This document shows positions 45,227 through 54,965 of a DNA stretch of 64,000 nucleotides, piece after piece; the first letter of the stretch is position 1, and each line of letters begins with the position of its first letter. Origin of the DNA: Enterobacter sp. EA-1 (lineage in GTDB: Bacteria > Pseudomonadota > Gammaproteobacteria > Enterobacterales > Enterobacteriaceae); NCBI GenBank assembly GCA_002886105.1, contig CP025776.1:2852001-2916000 (forward strand), in the 5' to 3' direction. The translations under genes were made by a program, and so were the position numbers. Under the pieces are notes generated by a model. It was not told the origin of the DNA. It searched no databases and was given only the letters and a program-made list of their open reading frames with translations.

Positions 45227-46316
45227 ATGTCCAGTAAGTTATTCACGCCGCTGAAAGTGGGCGCAATTACCGCACCGAACCGTGTTTTGATGGCGCCACT
45301 GACGCGCTTGCGCAGCATCGAACCCGGCGATATCCCCACTCCGCTGATGGCGGAGTATTATCGCCAGCGCGCCAGCTCCGGGCTGATCATCAGCGAAGCG
45401 ACACAAATTTCTGCTCAGGCAAAGGCTATGCCGGCGCACCGGGTCTGCATAGCGCAGAGCAAATCGCTGCGTGGAAAAAATCACGGACGCCGTGCAGGAG
45501 ACAACGGCCGTATCGCCGTACAACTGTGGCACACCGGCCGTATCTCTCACACCAGTTTGCAACTGGCGGACAAGCGCCAGTTGCACCATCGGCCATCAGC
45601 GCCGGGACGCGCACTTCGCTGCGCGATGCCAACGGCAACGCCACACGTGAAGATACGTCGATGCCGCGCGCACTGGAAACCCGTGAAATCCCGGGGATCG
45701 TTGACGACTTCCGTCAGGCTGTGGCCAACGCCCGTGAAGCCGGTTTTGACCTTGTAGAACTGCATTCCGCTCATGGTTATTTGCTGCACCAGTTCCTGTC
45801 GCCTTCCGCAAACCACCGCAGATCAGTACGGCGGCAGCGTGGAAAATCGCGCCCGCACCGGTGTTGGAAGTGGTGGATGCGGTGAGCAAAGAGTGGAGCG
45901 CTGACAGGATTGGTATCCGCGTCTCGCCTATTGGTTCCTTCCAGAACACCGACAATGGCCCGAACGAAGAAGCCGATGCGCTGTATCTGATTGAAGAATT
46001 GGGTAAACGCGGTATCGCCTACCTGCATATGTCCGAGCCAGACTGGGCAGGCGGTGAGCCTTATACGGACGCATTCCGCGAAAAGTACGTGCGCGCTTCC
46101 ATGGCCCAATCATCGGCGCTGGCGCTTACACCGTAGAGAAAGCCGAAGACCTGATCGGAAAAGGTCTGATTGATGCGGTCGCCTTTGGTCGCGCTTACAT
46201 CGCCAACCCTGATCTGGGTGAAACGCCTGCAATTGAAAGCAGAACTGAACCCGCAACACCCGGAAACGTTCTATGGCGGTGGCGCAGAAGGCTACACCGA
46301 TTACCCCGCGCTGTGA
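45227..46316 (+). CDS. nemA: NemA, N-ethylmaleimide reductase (old yellow enzyme)
   Basis: FMN-dependent ene/nitro reductase of the old yellow enzyme family, about 365 residues, detoxifying electrophiles. The start [20 protein letters not shown] is at 45227. Motifs: [51 protein letters not shown] and [20 protein letters not shown]. Breaks: about 45427, 45450-45500, 45575, 45810, 45855, 46085, 46112, 46190 and 46220. The end EGYTDYPAL stops at 46316. Operon nemR-nemA-gloA. Confidence 0.93.
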
Positions 46317-46334
46317 TCCTCTGATTGTTCATTG

Positions 46335-46358
46335 ATAGCGGCGGCTTTCCGCCGCTAT
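46335..46358 (+). terminator. hairpin after nemA
   Basis: ATAGCGGCGG-CTTT-CCGCCGCTAT, ten perfect pairs, no clear T run, so it may be a pause or processing site between nemA and gloA. Confidence 0.5.
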
Positions 46359-46409
46359 ACTAAAACAGTGTTTCGGACCGGAACGGTAAATCATTTAAAA
46401 GAGGACATT

Positions 46410-46855
46410 ATGCGCTTACTTCACACCATGCTGCGCGTCGGCGACCTGCAACGCTCCATCGATTTCACCAAAGTGCTGGGCATGAAGTTACTGCGTACCA
46501 GTGAAAACCCGGAATACAAATACTCGCTGGCGTTTGTGGGTTACGGCCCGGAAACCGAAGAAGCCGTGATTGAGCTGACCTACAACTGGGGCGTGGACAG
46601 CTATGAGCTGGGTACAGCCTATGGCCACATTGCCCTGAGCGTGCCCAACGCCGCAGAAGCCTGTGAAGCGATCCGCAAAACGGCGGCAACGTGACCCGTG
46701 AAGGGCTCGGTCAAAGGCGGCACCACGGTTATCGCCTTTGTTGAAGATCCGGATGGATACAAAATCGAGCTGATCGAAGAGAAAGATGCCGGCCACGGTT
46801 TAGGCAATTGGTCTATCGGGCGCGCTTTGCGCCCGCTGTTTTACATCCCTTCGTA
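46410..46855 (+). CDS. gloA: GloA, glyoxalase I
   Basis: Nickel lactoylglutathione lyase removing methylglyoxal. The start [19 protein letters not shown] has the metal His5; others are Glu in AVIELTYNW, His in YGHIALSV and Glu in GYKIELIEE. The Tyr of DFYTKVLGM is missing (three bases lost at about 46464), and slips lie near 46680-46715. After DAGHGLGN the usual stop is absent: the codon reads TGG where TAG is expected (46816-46818), so the frame runs to 46855 through the terminator. The true end is likely about 46818, giving 135 residues. Confidence 0.92.
46817..46841 (+). terminator. terminator after gloA
   Basis: GGGCGC-GCTTT-GCGCCC stem followed by a short T tract. Its position supports a gloA stop just before it. 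Confidence 0.65.
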
Positions 46856-46902
46856 AAATTTGCCATAATGCGCTGCCCTTTTTCCGTCTCAAGAGGATCC
46901 TG

Positions 46903-47557
46903 ATGTCCGATAACGCTCAACTTGCTGGTCTGTGCGACCGTTTTCGCGGTTTCTATCCTGTTGTGATTGATGTTGAAACCGCAGGGTTTAACGCCAAAAC
47001 CGACGCGCTGCTGGAAGTGGCCGCCATTACCCTGAAAATGGACGAACAAGGCTGGTTGATGCCTGACAGTACGCTGCATTTCCATGTTGAGCCATTTGAA
47101 GGGGCGAACCTGCAACCGGAAGCGCTGGCGTTTAACGGCATCGATCCGACTAACCCGCTGCGCGGTGCGGTGAGCGAACACGATGCGCTGCACGCGATTT
47201 TCAAAATGGTGCGCAAGGGCATTAAAGACCGAGGGATGTAACCGCGCGATTATGGTTGCCCATAATGCCACTTTCGATCATAGCTTTATGATGGCCGCTG
47301 CCGAGCGCGCATCATTAAAACGCAACCCGTTCCATCCTTTTGTCACTTTCGACACCGCATCACTGGAGTGGGCTGGCGCTGGGCCAGACGGTACTCTAAA
47401 GCCTGTGCCGCTGCGGGCATTGCCTTTGACGCCACACAGGCGCACTCCGCACTGTATGACACCGCCCAAACCGCCCTGCTGTTTTGTAGAAATAGTCAAT
47501 CGCTGGAAACGTCTTGGCGGTTGGCCATTACCGCTGGCTGAAGATCCTCAACCATAA
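46903..47557 (+). CDS. rnt: Rnt, ribonuclease T
   Basis: DEDD exoribonuclease that trims the 3' ends of tRNA and other stable RNAs. The start [19 protein letters not shown] is at 46903. Catalytic segments: [10 protein letters not shown] (Asp and Glu), [13 protein letters not shown] (His and Asp) and the C-terminal AHSALYDT after repairs. Breaks: 47229-47234 (CCGAGG for CCAGG), about 47370-47380, about 47405 and 47440-47465. About 217 residues, ending at 47557. In E. coli lhr follows; here it does not. Confidence 0.94.
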
Positions 47558-47949
47558 ATACCAGAAATATTCTATGCCGGTTGCATTCAGTGACCGGTTA
47601 TTAACAGTTAATCGAAATTAGATAAACACATATCGTTTTCTTAAATTCCCCTTCATATTCTTTTTCTGCCAACCTAACCATTATTAACAGACAAAAACGC
47701 CACAAAAGCCTGCGCAAGCTTCGTGAAAAAACCCGCTATTCACCTTTAGCAGATTAACTCTCATTTCACTTAACGGCATAAAAATATCATTAAGACAGCC
47801 GATGATATTTTGGCGCACCTGAACGCTGTGAGAAATACATATATTAATCATGAATGAATTAATCCATCACGTAGATGCTGGGTTATTTTTAATTTATTTC
47901 AAGGTGAGCATAGAAGGACCCGCTAATACATTTTGATGAAGGTGAAATA
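47558..47949. other. AT-rich region between rnt and the omptin gene
   Basis: About 390 bases without coding potential, much more AT-rich than its surroundings. No trace of the lhr helicase gene was recognised. It must hold the omptin promoter; I looked for a PhoP box (PhoP controls some omptins) and found only GTTA motifs with 10-base rather than 11-base spacing near 47596. Confidence 0.5.
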
Positions 47950-48878
47950 ATGCACAAGTTCAATATTATTCTTGTTCTGTTTTTTATCCCTATGGCTTTT
48001 CCGGCTGCGGCCGAAATGCAAGATCGCATGTTTAACCGGGATCAGGTTTCTGCCGGGATTACCGTGGGTACCTGGGCGGCCTGACCCATGAAAGGGTTTA
48101 TGCGCCCGATCAAGGGGGGGCGAAAACTCAGCCAACTCGACTGGCGTTACCGCAATGCTGCTGTTGTTCAGGGCTCTCTGGAATGGAACGCCATGCGGTG
48201 GTTCTCCTTAGGCGTATCAGGCTGGTCAACGTTTTCCAGCGGAAACAGTCATATGAATGATTACGACTGGCAAAACGCTGCGCAGAATTCGTGGACCGAT
48301 CGCAGCTCGCACCCTGATACGCAGCTCAACTTTTCCAATCACTTTGATGTGAATGAAAGGCTGGATGTTTAACACCCCCGGATGGCGTCTGGGATTAATG
48401 GCGGGGTACCGGAGAACCGCATCAGCTTTCACGGTAGAGGTGGAAGCTACAGCTATAATAATGGTGCCAATATCGGCACCTTTGATCCCAACGAAATCAA
48501 TATTGGCTATAAGCAACACTATCAGATCCTATGTCGGTCTGACCGGAAGCTATCGTTATAATGATATTGAACTTTCCGGAACGTTGGAAATACAGCGCCT
48601 GGGCACGAACCACCGGAATGATGAGCATTATCTCAGAGACCTGACGTTTATTGATAAAGCAAAGAACAGAACTTCTTTTCACTCGCGGCAAGCGTGGGTT
48701 ATTACGTCACAGAGAATATGAAGCTCTATATTGAAGGCACCGGAGTCGGGTGGCAAATAAGAAGACTGACGTCAATGTTAATAATTACAGCCAAAATATA
48801 AGCGCAGATTATAAAAATGGTGGCGGTATTGAAAGCTATAATATGCTAACCACCGCAGGACTAATCTATACCTTCTGA
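47950..48878 (+). CDS. Omptin-family outer-membrane protease
   Basis: Ten-strand beta-barrel aspartate protease of the OmpT/Pla/PgtE family, which cuts peptides at basic residues on the cell surface. Signal peptide about 1-21 (MHKFNIILVLFFIPMAFPAA). Family segments: GGRKLSQLDWRYRNAAVVQG, SWTDRSSHPDTQLNFSNHFD, WRLGLMAGY and YVGLTGSYRYNDIELSG. Catalytic residues are present: the Asp pair in MNDYDW (codons 48259 and 48265) and Asp-Glu-His in GNDEHY (48620-48628). Breaks: about 48071 (CCTGG site), 48351, 48405-48440, 48527, 48583, 48680 and 48755. It ends GLIYTF. About 310 residues. Lower GC upstream and its position suggest transfer. Which omptin subfamily is uncertain. Confidence 0.88.
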
Positions 48879-48883
48879 CCGAG

Positions 48884-48914
48884 AAAAGGGTTCATGTCGG
48901 AACATGAACCCTTT
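48884..48914. terminator. terminator after the omptin gene
   Basis: Fourteen-base perfect stem (48884-48897 with 48901-48914) with A and T runs; serves the omptin gene and probably grxD as well. Confidence 0.85.
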
Positions 48915-48935
48915 TAGCAATGAACCGCGTGCGGC

Positions 48936-49265
48936 TTACTCCGCGTCCTGCTCGCCCTTGTGTTTAGCGGCTGCTTCTGATCAGCGTCTGCAACTCACCG
49001 CGTTGATACATCTCAATCAGGATGTCGCAGCCGCCAACCAGTTCGCCGTCCACCCACAGTTGCGGGAAGGTTGGCCAGTTAGCATATTTCGGCAGTTCTG
49101 CGCGGATATCCGGGTTCTGCAGAATATCAACATACGCGAAACGTTCACCACAGGCAGACAGCGCCTGTACAGCCTGAGCGGAGAAGCCGCAGCTTCGGAG
49201 AGCCTTTCATGTACAGCAGTATCGGGTTTTCAGCGATCTGGCGCTGGATTTTTCGTCGTGCTCAT
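48936..49265 (-). CDS. grxD: GrxD, monothiol glutaredoxin 4
   Basis: Monothiol CGFS glutaredoxin involved in iron-sulfur cluster handling, about 115 residues. The start MSTT is at 49265, broken at once near 49250. Then QIAENPILLYMKGSPKL, followed by the CGFS codons (TGC-GGC-TTC-TCC near 49195) with several bases missing just before them. The rest reads AVQALSACGERFAYVDILQN and NWPTFPQLWVDGELVGGCDI, ending HKGEQDAE. In E. coli it neighbours lhr; here the omptin gene. Confidence 0.9.
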
Positions 49266-49600
49266 TGTCTTGCTTCCTTCAACTTCTACGGCAGATGGTG
49301 GACATTGTAACGGTTCAGGCAGCCAACAGAAAATAACATTTTGTTCACTGGTGACGATTTTACGCCCATACCTGAAAAGTTGCCTCCAAAATGTGACTTA
49401 ACACAATTCGGATTCCGCCTGTTGCTTAACTCTTAACCGCCATAGAAACGTTTTGCTGCTTTTTTTTGCGCTTGCTAACGAAACGCAGCTATAGATGCAA
49501 AACACTCTTAACTTTTGTGCTTTTTTATGGATTAGAATCGACGGGTTTTGAAATCATACGCACGCATTGTTAAATGCCTCCTAACAGGGGGATTGCTCCA
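49266..49600. other. divergent region grxD/mepH
   Basis: About 335 bases with no gene seen. It holds promoters for both neighbours; boxes could not be fixed. Confidence 0.45.
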
Positions 49601-50430
49601 GTGGCGCGAATACCAAAATCTTCGATCACGCTCTGTGCTTTGTTGTTCACCACGCTTTCTTTCACGCCATTGGCTAACGCCTCTGAACAGGCGCGAGCGT
49701 CGGCCGTGCAAAATCGCATCTGGCGAAAGCATCCGAACGTAAGAAAAAACCACATCGCAAAAGACATCAAAGAAAAACAGTCGCAACGCAGAAACCAAAA
49801 CAACGAACAAAAAGACGGAGACCAAAAAATCTCCGGCAACGAAGAAAGTGACCACCAGCAGTAAAGCCAGCCAACTCTACGCGTCGTAATAAATCCAGCC
49901 AGACCAAAACCGCTGCTGTCACCGGACCGAAAAATGTACGCCGCGCAAAGGCCACAAGCCGCACTGCGTTAAAGTCAAAAGCACCAAATCGGCCGCGCTT
50001 GCCGATGTGCACAAAGTCCGGATCCAAAAGCGCAGAAAACCGCTATGTCCAAGCTGATGAATCAGATTGGCAAGCCGTACCACTGGGGCGGCACCTCGCC
50101 TAATACCGGTTTTGACTGCAGCGGTCTGGTCTATTACGCCTATAAAGATTTGGTGAAATTCCGCATTCCCCGTACGGCAAATGAGGATGTATCACCTGCG
50201 TGATGCCTCGCCGGTGAATGTCGCAGAACTGGAAAGTGGCGACTTGGTCTTCTTCCGCACCCGAGGGTCGCGGCACAGCGGACCACGTTGGCGTTTACGT
50301 GGGGAACGGCAAGTTTATCCAGTCACCGCGCAGCGGTCAGGATATTCAGGTGACCTCGCTGAGTGAAGACTACTGGCAGCGTCACTACGTCGGCGCCCGC
50401 CGCGTGGTCACACCGAAAACCATCCGTTAA
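49601..50430 (+). CDS. mepH: MepH, murein endopeptidase (NlpC/P60)
   Basis: Periplasmic D,D-endopeptidase that opens peptidoglycan crosslinks during growth. The GTG start at 49601 gives ARIPKSSITLCALLFTTLSF, a signal peptide. A Lys/Ser/Thr-rich linker follows (49700-50040), broken in several places by A-run errors. The catalytic domain is clear: GTSPNTGFDCSGLVYYAYKD with the Cys nucleophile and TADHVGVYVGNGKFIQSPR with the His. Breaks there: about 50188 and 50261-50266 (CCGAGG for CCAGG). About 275 residues. Upstream of sodB, as in E. coli. Confidence 0.92.
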
Positions 50431-50434
50431 TCCG

Positions 50435-50462
50435 GTTACCTGTCGCCACTGCGGCAGGTAAC
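50435..50462 (+). terminator. hairpin after mepH
   Basis: GTTACCTG/CAGGTAAC outer stem with an inner CGC/GCG stem, followed by a pyrimidine-rich tract. Confidence 0.6.
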
Positions 50463-50551
50463 TCTCTCTTTGTCACCCCTTTCTATTTGCTACTCTATCC
50501 ATACACTCAGTAGGGCTATTGGGTGTATTAAAATAATGAAGGAGAGTAGCA

Positions 50552-51136
50552 ATGTCGTTCGAATTACCTGCATTACCGTATGCGAAAGACGCCCCGGCGC
50601 CGCATATCTCGGCTGAAACACTGGACTACCACTATGGTAAGCACCATCAGACCTATGTCACCAACCTCAATAACCTGATCAAAGGCACCGACTTCGAAGG
50701 TCAATCGCTCGAAGCAATTGTTAAGAGCAGCGAAGGCGGCGTGTTTAACAATGCTGCGCAGGTCTGGAACCACACCTTCTACTGGCACTGTCTCGCCCCG
50801 AACGCGGGTGGCGAACCGACAGGCGCGCGCGCTGGCTTCGGCGATTGCAAAGTCCTTCGGTAGCTTCGCTGAATTCAAAGCACAGTTTACCGATGCGGCG
50901 GTCAAAACTTTGGTGCAGGCTGGACGTGGCTGGTGAAGAAGGCGGATGGCGAACTGGCAATTGTGTCAACATCTAACGCGGGTACACCGCTGACGACGGA
51001 TGCCACGCCGTTGCTGACCGTTGATGTCTGGGAACATGCCTATTACATCGATTACCGTAATGCCCGTCCGAACTATCTGGAGCACTTCTGGGCGCTGGTA
51101 AACTGGGACTTTGTGGCGAAAAACCTCGCTGCGTAA
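50552..51136 (+). CDS. sodB: SodB, iron superoxide dismutase
   Basis: Cytoplasmic Fe superoxide dismutase, about 193 residues. The start [20 protein letters not shown] is at 50552 with GGAG upstream. Iron ligands: His in [10 protein letters not shown], His in [12 protein letters not shown], Asp and His in [13 protein letters not shown]. Breaks near 50822 (expected [16 protein letters not shown]) and 50910-50935 (expected FGAGWTWLV). It ends NLAA. Repression by the small RNA RyhB under low iron is known for E. coli sodB; the region before the start was not tested. Confidence 0.95.
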
Positions 51137-51141
51137 ATCTC

Positions 51142-51168
51142 ATCAGGAGGGGGAAACCCCTCCTGATT
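51142..51168. terminator. terminator between sodB and ydhP
   Basis: ATCAGGAGGGG-GAAA-CCCCTCCTGAT, perfect stem, T-rich right side. Confidence 0.85.
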
Positions 51169-51169
51169 A

Positions 51170-52337
51170 TTATTCTGCTGCGCAGGCACGTTCTGGCTGA
51201 GCACGCCCTGAAAAGAGCACCACCAACAGGCCGAGACCCGCGATAATCGCCCCCATCACCGGCACAAAGCTATAACCCAGACCACCGGATATCACCGCCC
51301 CACCGGCTGCGGCACCCCCAATGCGTTCCCCGCGGGTTAAATGCGCCAATGTTCACGGAAGAGGACAGGCCCGGCGCTTCATGCGCCACACGCATGACCC
51401 GCATTTGCAACGGCGGCACCACGGCAAAAGTCGCTGCCCCCAGACCACCATGCTGATCGCCGCGCCGATCGCGCTCTGTGCAAGAAACGGGATAGCCAGC
51501 ATGATGGCAATCAACAGCACCAAAAGCCTTTAAGCGTTCCGGTCACGGAACGATCCGCCAGTTTACCGCCAAGATAGTTGCCGATGGAGAACCCAACGCC
51601 AATCAGCACCAACATTGCCGTAATAAAGACGGGTGTCGCATCTGTAATGGTTCGCAGAACCGGTGAAATATAGGTATAGAGCGTGAACATCGCCCCTGCC
51701 CCCCAGCACCGTGGTCAGCAGCGCGGACAAGACCTGCGGGCGCATCAGCACCGCCAGCTCTTTACGCACCTCCGGGCGTTCCCCGGCGCCGCCTTTCGGC
51801 AGCGAGAAGAACAGACTCAACATCGACACAATACCCAGCGCTGCGGTAGCCATAAACGACATGCGCCAGCCAATGGTTTCACCCAGCCGTCGCAGCCGGC
51901 ACACCGCCGATATTGGCGATGGTTAGCCCCATAAACATGGTGGCGACAGCGCTGGCTTGCTTTTCTTTGGCGACAACGCTTGCAGCAACCACCGATCCCG
52001 AGGCCAAAGAATGCGCCATGGTTGAGACTGGTTACGATACGCGCCAGCATCAGGGTGGCGTAATTCGGCGCAATCGCCGACAACACGTTACCCAGCGTAA
52101 AAATCGCCATCAAAAAATCAGCGCGTTGCGTCTGCCACGATGAGAAAGCAGCAACGTCATTAACGGTGCACCGACCATTACGCCGACAGCGTAGGCGCTA
52201 ATCAGCATCCCCGCCGCCGGGATAGAAACGTCAACGCCGCGGGCAATCACCGGCAGTAATCCCATTGGGGAGAACTCGGTCGTACCGATGCCAAAGGCGC
52301 CAATCGCCGGGGCGAGCAAAGGGAAATTCATTTTCAT
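51170..52337 (-). CDS. ydhP: YdhP, major facilitator transporter
   Basis: MFS exporter-type protein with 12 helices, about 389 residues; substrate unknown, related to sugar and drug efflux pumps. The start MKMNFPLLA is at 52337. Motifs: FGIGTTEFSPMGLLPVIARG, AYAVGVMVGAPLMTLLLSHR, MLARIVTSLNHGAFFGLG and LFFSLPKGGAGERPEVRKEL. Breaks: about 52115, 51998-52003 (CCGAGG for CCAGG), 51890-51900, 51700-51710, 51525, 51440 and 51340. The C-terminus reads PERACAAE with a stop at 51170. Confidence 0.92.
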
Positions 52338-52507
52338 AAACTGACTCCGGAAAAGCCGTGTCGCTTCGGGACACTGTCGCAGAAGTCAAAAGTATGACAT
52401 CAATCACAAAAAACTGCCGTTAGCGGAATGACAAAAGAGTATTGCAGAATTGATAACAATGCGGGGAAACGAAAACGGAGGGAGAAACCAGTTCCCCTCG
52501 CGCGGGA

Positions 52508-52597
52508 TCAATGCAGTGCAGCGGTCAGGGCGCCGAAAACGATCAGGCTCAGCACGATGACGGTAGTGAACAGTGAATACTTCAGGTCGGTGCTCAT
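52508..52597 (-). CDS. ynhF: YnhF, 29-residue membrane peptide
   Basis: A tiny uninterrupted gene: start MSTDLKYSLFTTVIVLSLIV, ending FGALTAALH, 29 residues, the same length as E. coli YnhF and nearly the same sequence. One membrane helix at about 8-25. ATG 52597 is preceded by a GGAGAA ribosome site. Function unknown; in E. coli it is a stable small membrane protein. Located between ydhP and purR, as in E. coli. Confidence 0.92.
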   Translation of the reverse strand: MSTDLKYSLFTTVIVLSLIVFGALTAALH

Positions 52598-52835
52598 CAA
52601 TTTTCTCCGTTTTAATTTCCACACAAAAGTGAGATAGCGCATTTTTGCACAAATAAACGTAAAAATCTTGCAGGAATTAGCACGTCAGACGTTTTATCAC
52701 TTCCCCTTTTGCTCAAGATCAGACAAAATTCGACGCTAAATTTATTAGCGTACCGGCCATTGACTCCCCCTCCTGACGTCCAGTGTCTTTTTTCCCGGCG
52801 TACCGCACCCCCGATCATGGGTACAGGGTGATTGA

Positions 52836-52852
52836 AGGCAAACGTTTACCTT
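52836..52852 (+). promoter_or_regulatory. PurR operator upstream of purR
   Basis: AGGCAAACGTTTACCTT, a near-perfect palindrome matching the PurR box; it corresponds to the autoregulatory operator of E. coli purR. Confidence 0.85.
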
Positions 52853-52895
52853 ATGTATTATCAGGAGCTTGAGATATGGTCTGGAGTGACATCTG

Positions 52896-53925
52896 ATGGC
52901 AACGATCAAAGACGTAGCGAAGCGAGCAAACGTTTCCACCACAACCGTATCACATGTAATTAACAAGACACGTTTTGTCGCCGAAGAGACGCGCAATGCC
53001 GTGTGGGCGGCGATCAAAGAGCTGCATTATTCACCAAGCGCCGTGGCGCGCAGCCTGAAGGTGAATCACACCAAATCGATTGGCCTACTGGCCACCAGCA
53101 GCGAAGCAGCCTATTTTGCCGAAATCATTGAGGCTGTTGAGAAGAAATGCTTCCAGAAAGGCTACACCCTGATCCTCGGTAATGCCCTCGGAATAATCTG
53201 GGAAAAACAGCGTGCTTACTTGTCGATGATGGCGCAAAAGCGCGTTGATGGTCTGCTGGTCATGTGTTCCGAGTATCCGGAATCCTTACTGAGCATGCTG
53301 GAAGAGTATCGCCATATCCCGATGGTCGTTATGGATTGGGGCGAAGCCAAAGCCGACTTTACCGATACGGTGATTGATAACGCCTTTGAAGGCGGTTATA
53401 TGGCCGGGCGTTATCTTATTGAACGCGGTCACCGCGATATCGGTGTGATCCCCGGGGCCGCTTGAGCGCAACACCGGTGCGGGTCGTCTTGCCGGTTTTA
53501 TGAAAGCAATGGAAGAAGCCACCATTTCCGTACCGGAAAACTGGATCGTTCAGGGCGACTTTGAACCCGAGTCCGGTTATCGCGCCATGCAGCAGATCCT
53601 TGCGCAGACGCATCGCCCGACGGCCGTCTTCTGCGGCGGCGATATTATGGCCATGGGTGCGCTGTGTGCCGCCGACGAAATGGGATTGCGCGTCCCGCAG
53701 GATATTTCGGTGATCGGTTATGACAACGTGCGTAACTCCCGCTTCTTCACGCCGTCACTGACCACAATACACCAGCCGAAAGATTCGCTGGGTGAAACCG
53801 CATTTACTATGCTGCTTGACCGTATTGTGAATAAGCGCGAAGAGTCGCAATCCATCGAAGTGCATCCGCGTCTGATCGAGCGCCGCTCGGTCGCCGATGG
53901 TCCGTTCCGCGATTACCGCCGTTAA
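52896..53925 (+). CDS. purR: PurR, purine repressor
   Basis: LacI-family repressor of purine synthesis genes; co-repressors are hypoxanthine and guanine. The start [20 protein letters not shown] is the helix-turn-helix, followed by the hinge [20 protein letters not shown] and the periplasmic-binding-like core ([35 protein letters not shown]). At 53185-53191 the expected CCTGG is written CCCTCGG, and an extra G at about 53203 restores the frame, so a short wrong peptide appears in place of AWNNLEKQ. One extra G at about 53457 breaks the frame. 341 residues when joined. Confidence 0.96.
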
Positions 53926-53943
53926 TCCTTTTTGCGGGAGCCC

Positions 53944-54853
53944 CTATTCCGGCTCCCGCAGCCATTCCCGATTCAGCGTTTCACTGTCGCCCAGATATGC
54001 CAGAAGCCAGTTCAGTGCGGGCGATGCCTCGCTCTGCTGCCACGTCAGGCAACAGGCGGCATCCGGGAAGGGATTTTCCAGTTCCAGCGCCACCCACTCC
54101 CCACGATCGAGCCGGTCTGGCAAAATGCGCCGGGACCATTCCCACGCATAACCCTGCTGACAGACAGGCTTCGGATGATTTCCAGTCCGGCACCATCACC
54201 CGTTTCTGATTATCCAGTAGCCGAGGTAATACGCTTCGGTAACGAGCGCGACGTATCCTCCTGTATCAGCGAAGGCCAGTTACGTAACGTCTCATCGCTT
54301 AACGGGCGGGCAGCGCCGCCAGCGGGTGTCGACGGGAAACCACACATTTCCAGCTCAGCATACCCATATCGCGAAAAGCATAGCGCCCGCCGACCGGAAT
54401 GGCTTGCGTTGCGCCAATAGCCAGTTCAACACGCCCGTCTGCCAAAGCATCCCAGACGCCGTTAAACACTTCACGGTAAACCTGTAGCTCCACATCACTA
54501 AAGTGACGATAAAAATCGACGATCAACTGCCGCGTACGTTCGGGCCTGACAATGTTGTCCACCGCAATCGCCAGTTGCCCGCGCCAGCCATTGGCAATCT
54601 GCTGGCATTGTTGGCGGGTGACCTGCATTTTTTGATAACAGAACGCCCTTCTTTCCAAAAACCAGACGCCAGCGGGGGTTAACTCCACATCGCGGTGACG
54701 TCGTTCAAACAGCGGAACCGCCAGCCACTCTTCCAGTTGTCTTACGGTATAGCTGACGGCAGAAGGCACACGGTGCAACTCTTGAGCTGCACCGCTAAAA
54801 CTGCCGTTACGCGCTACAGCATCTACCACTTCCAGCGAATATTCTGACCACAT
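53944..54853 (-). CDS. punR: PunR (YdhB), LysR-family activator of punC
   Basis: LysR-type regulator that responds to purine nucleosides and activates the divergent transporter gene. The start MWSEYSLEVVDAVARNGSFS is at 54853; the helix-turn-helix runs through AAQELHRVPSAVSYTVRQLE. The effector domain includes QLAIAVDNIVRPERTRQLIV and DGRVELAIGATQAIPVGGRY. Breaks: about 54660, 54300-54310, 54270, 54221-54226 (CCGAGG for CCAGG), 54160 and 54070-54110. The tail REWLREPE stops at 53944. About 303 residues. Confidence 0.92.
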
Positions 54854-54965
54854 AATCTGCCTGCAAAAATTTGAAATCACTGCGCAAATATTAGCGTTTC
54901 ACAAGGGGGAATGCACTCCTTACACTCGACAACCCTGATAACCTGCACAAAGAAGAGATACCACA

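Noticed and set aside
47590-47612. Possible PhoP box upstream of the omptin gene
   Set aside because: The GTTA half-sites are 10 bases apart, not the 11 needed; the better boxes are those at rstA and slyB.
53934-53959. Terminator between purR and punR
   Set aside because: The GC-rich hairpin is real but has no T run on either outgoing strand, and it overlaps the punR stop; kept out of the feature list as a terminator.
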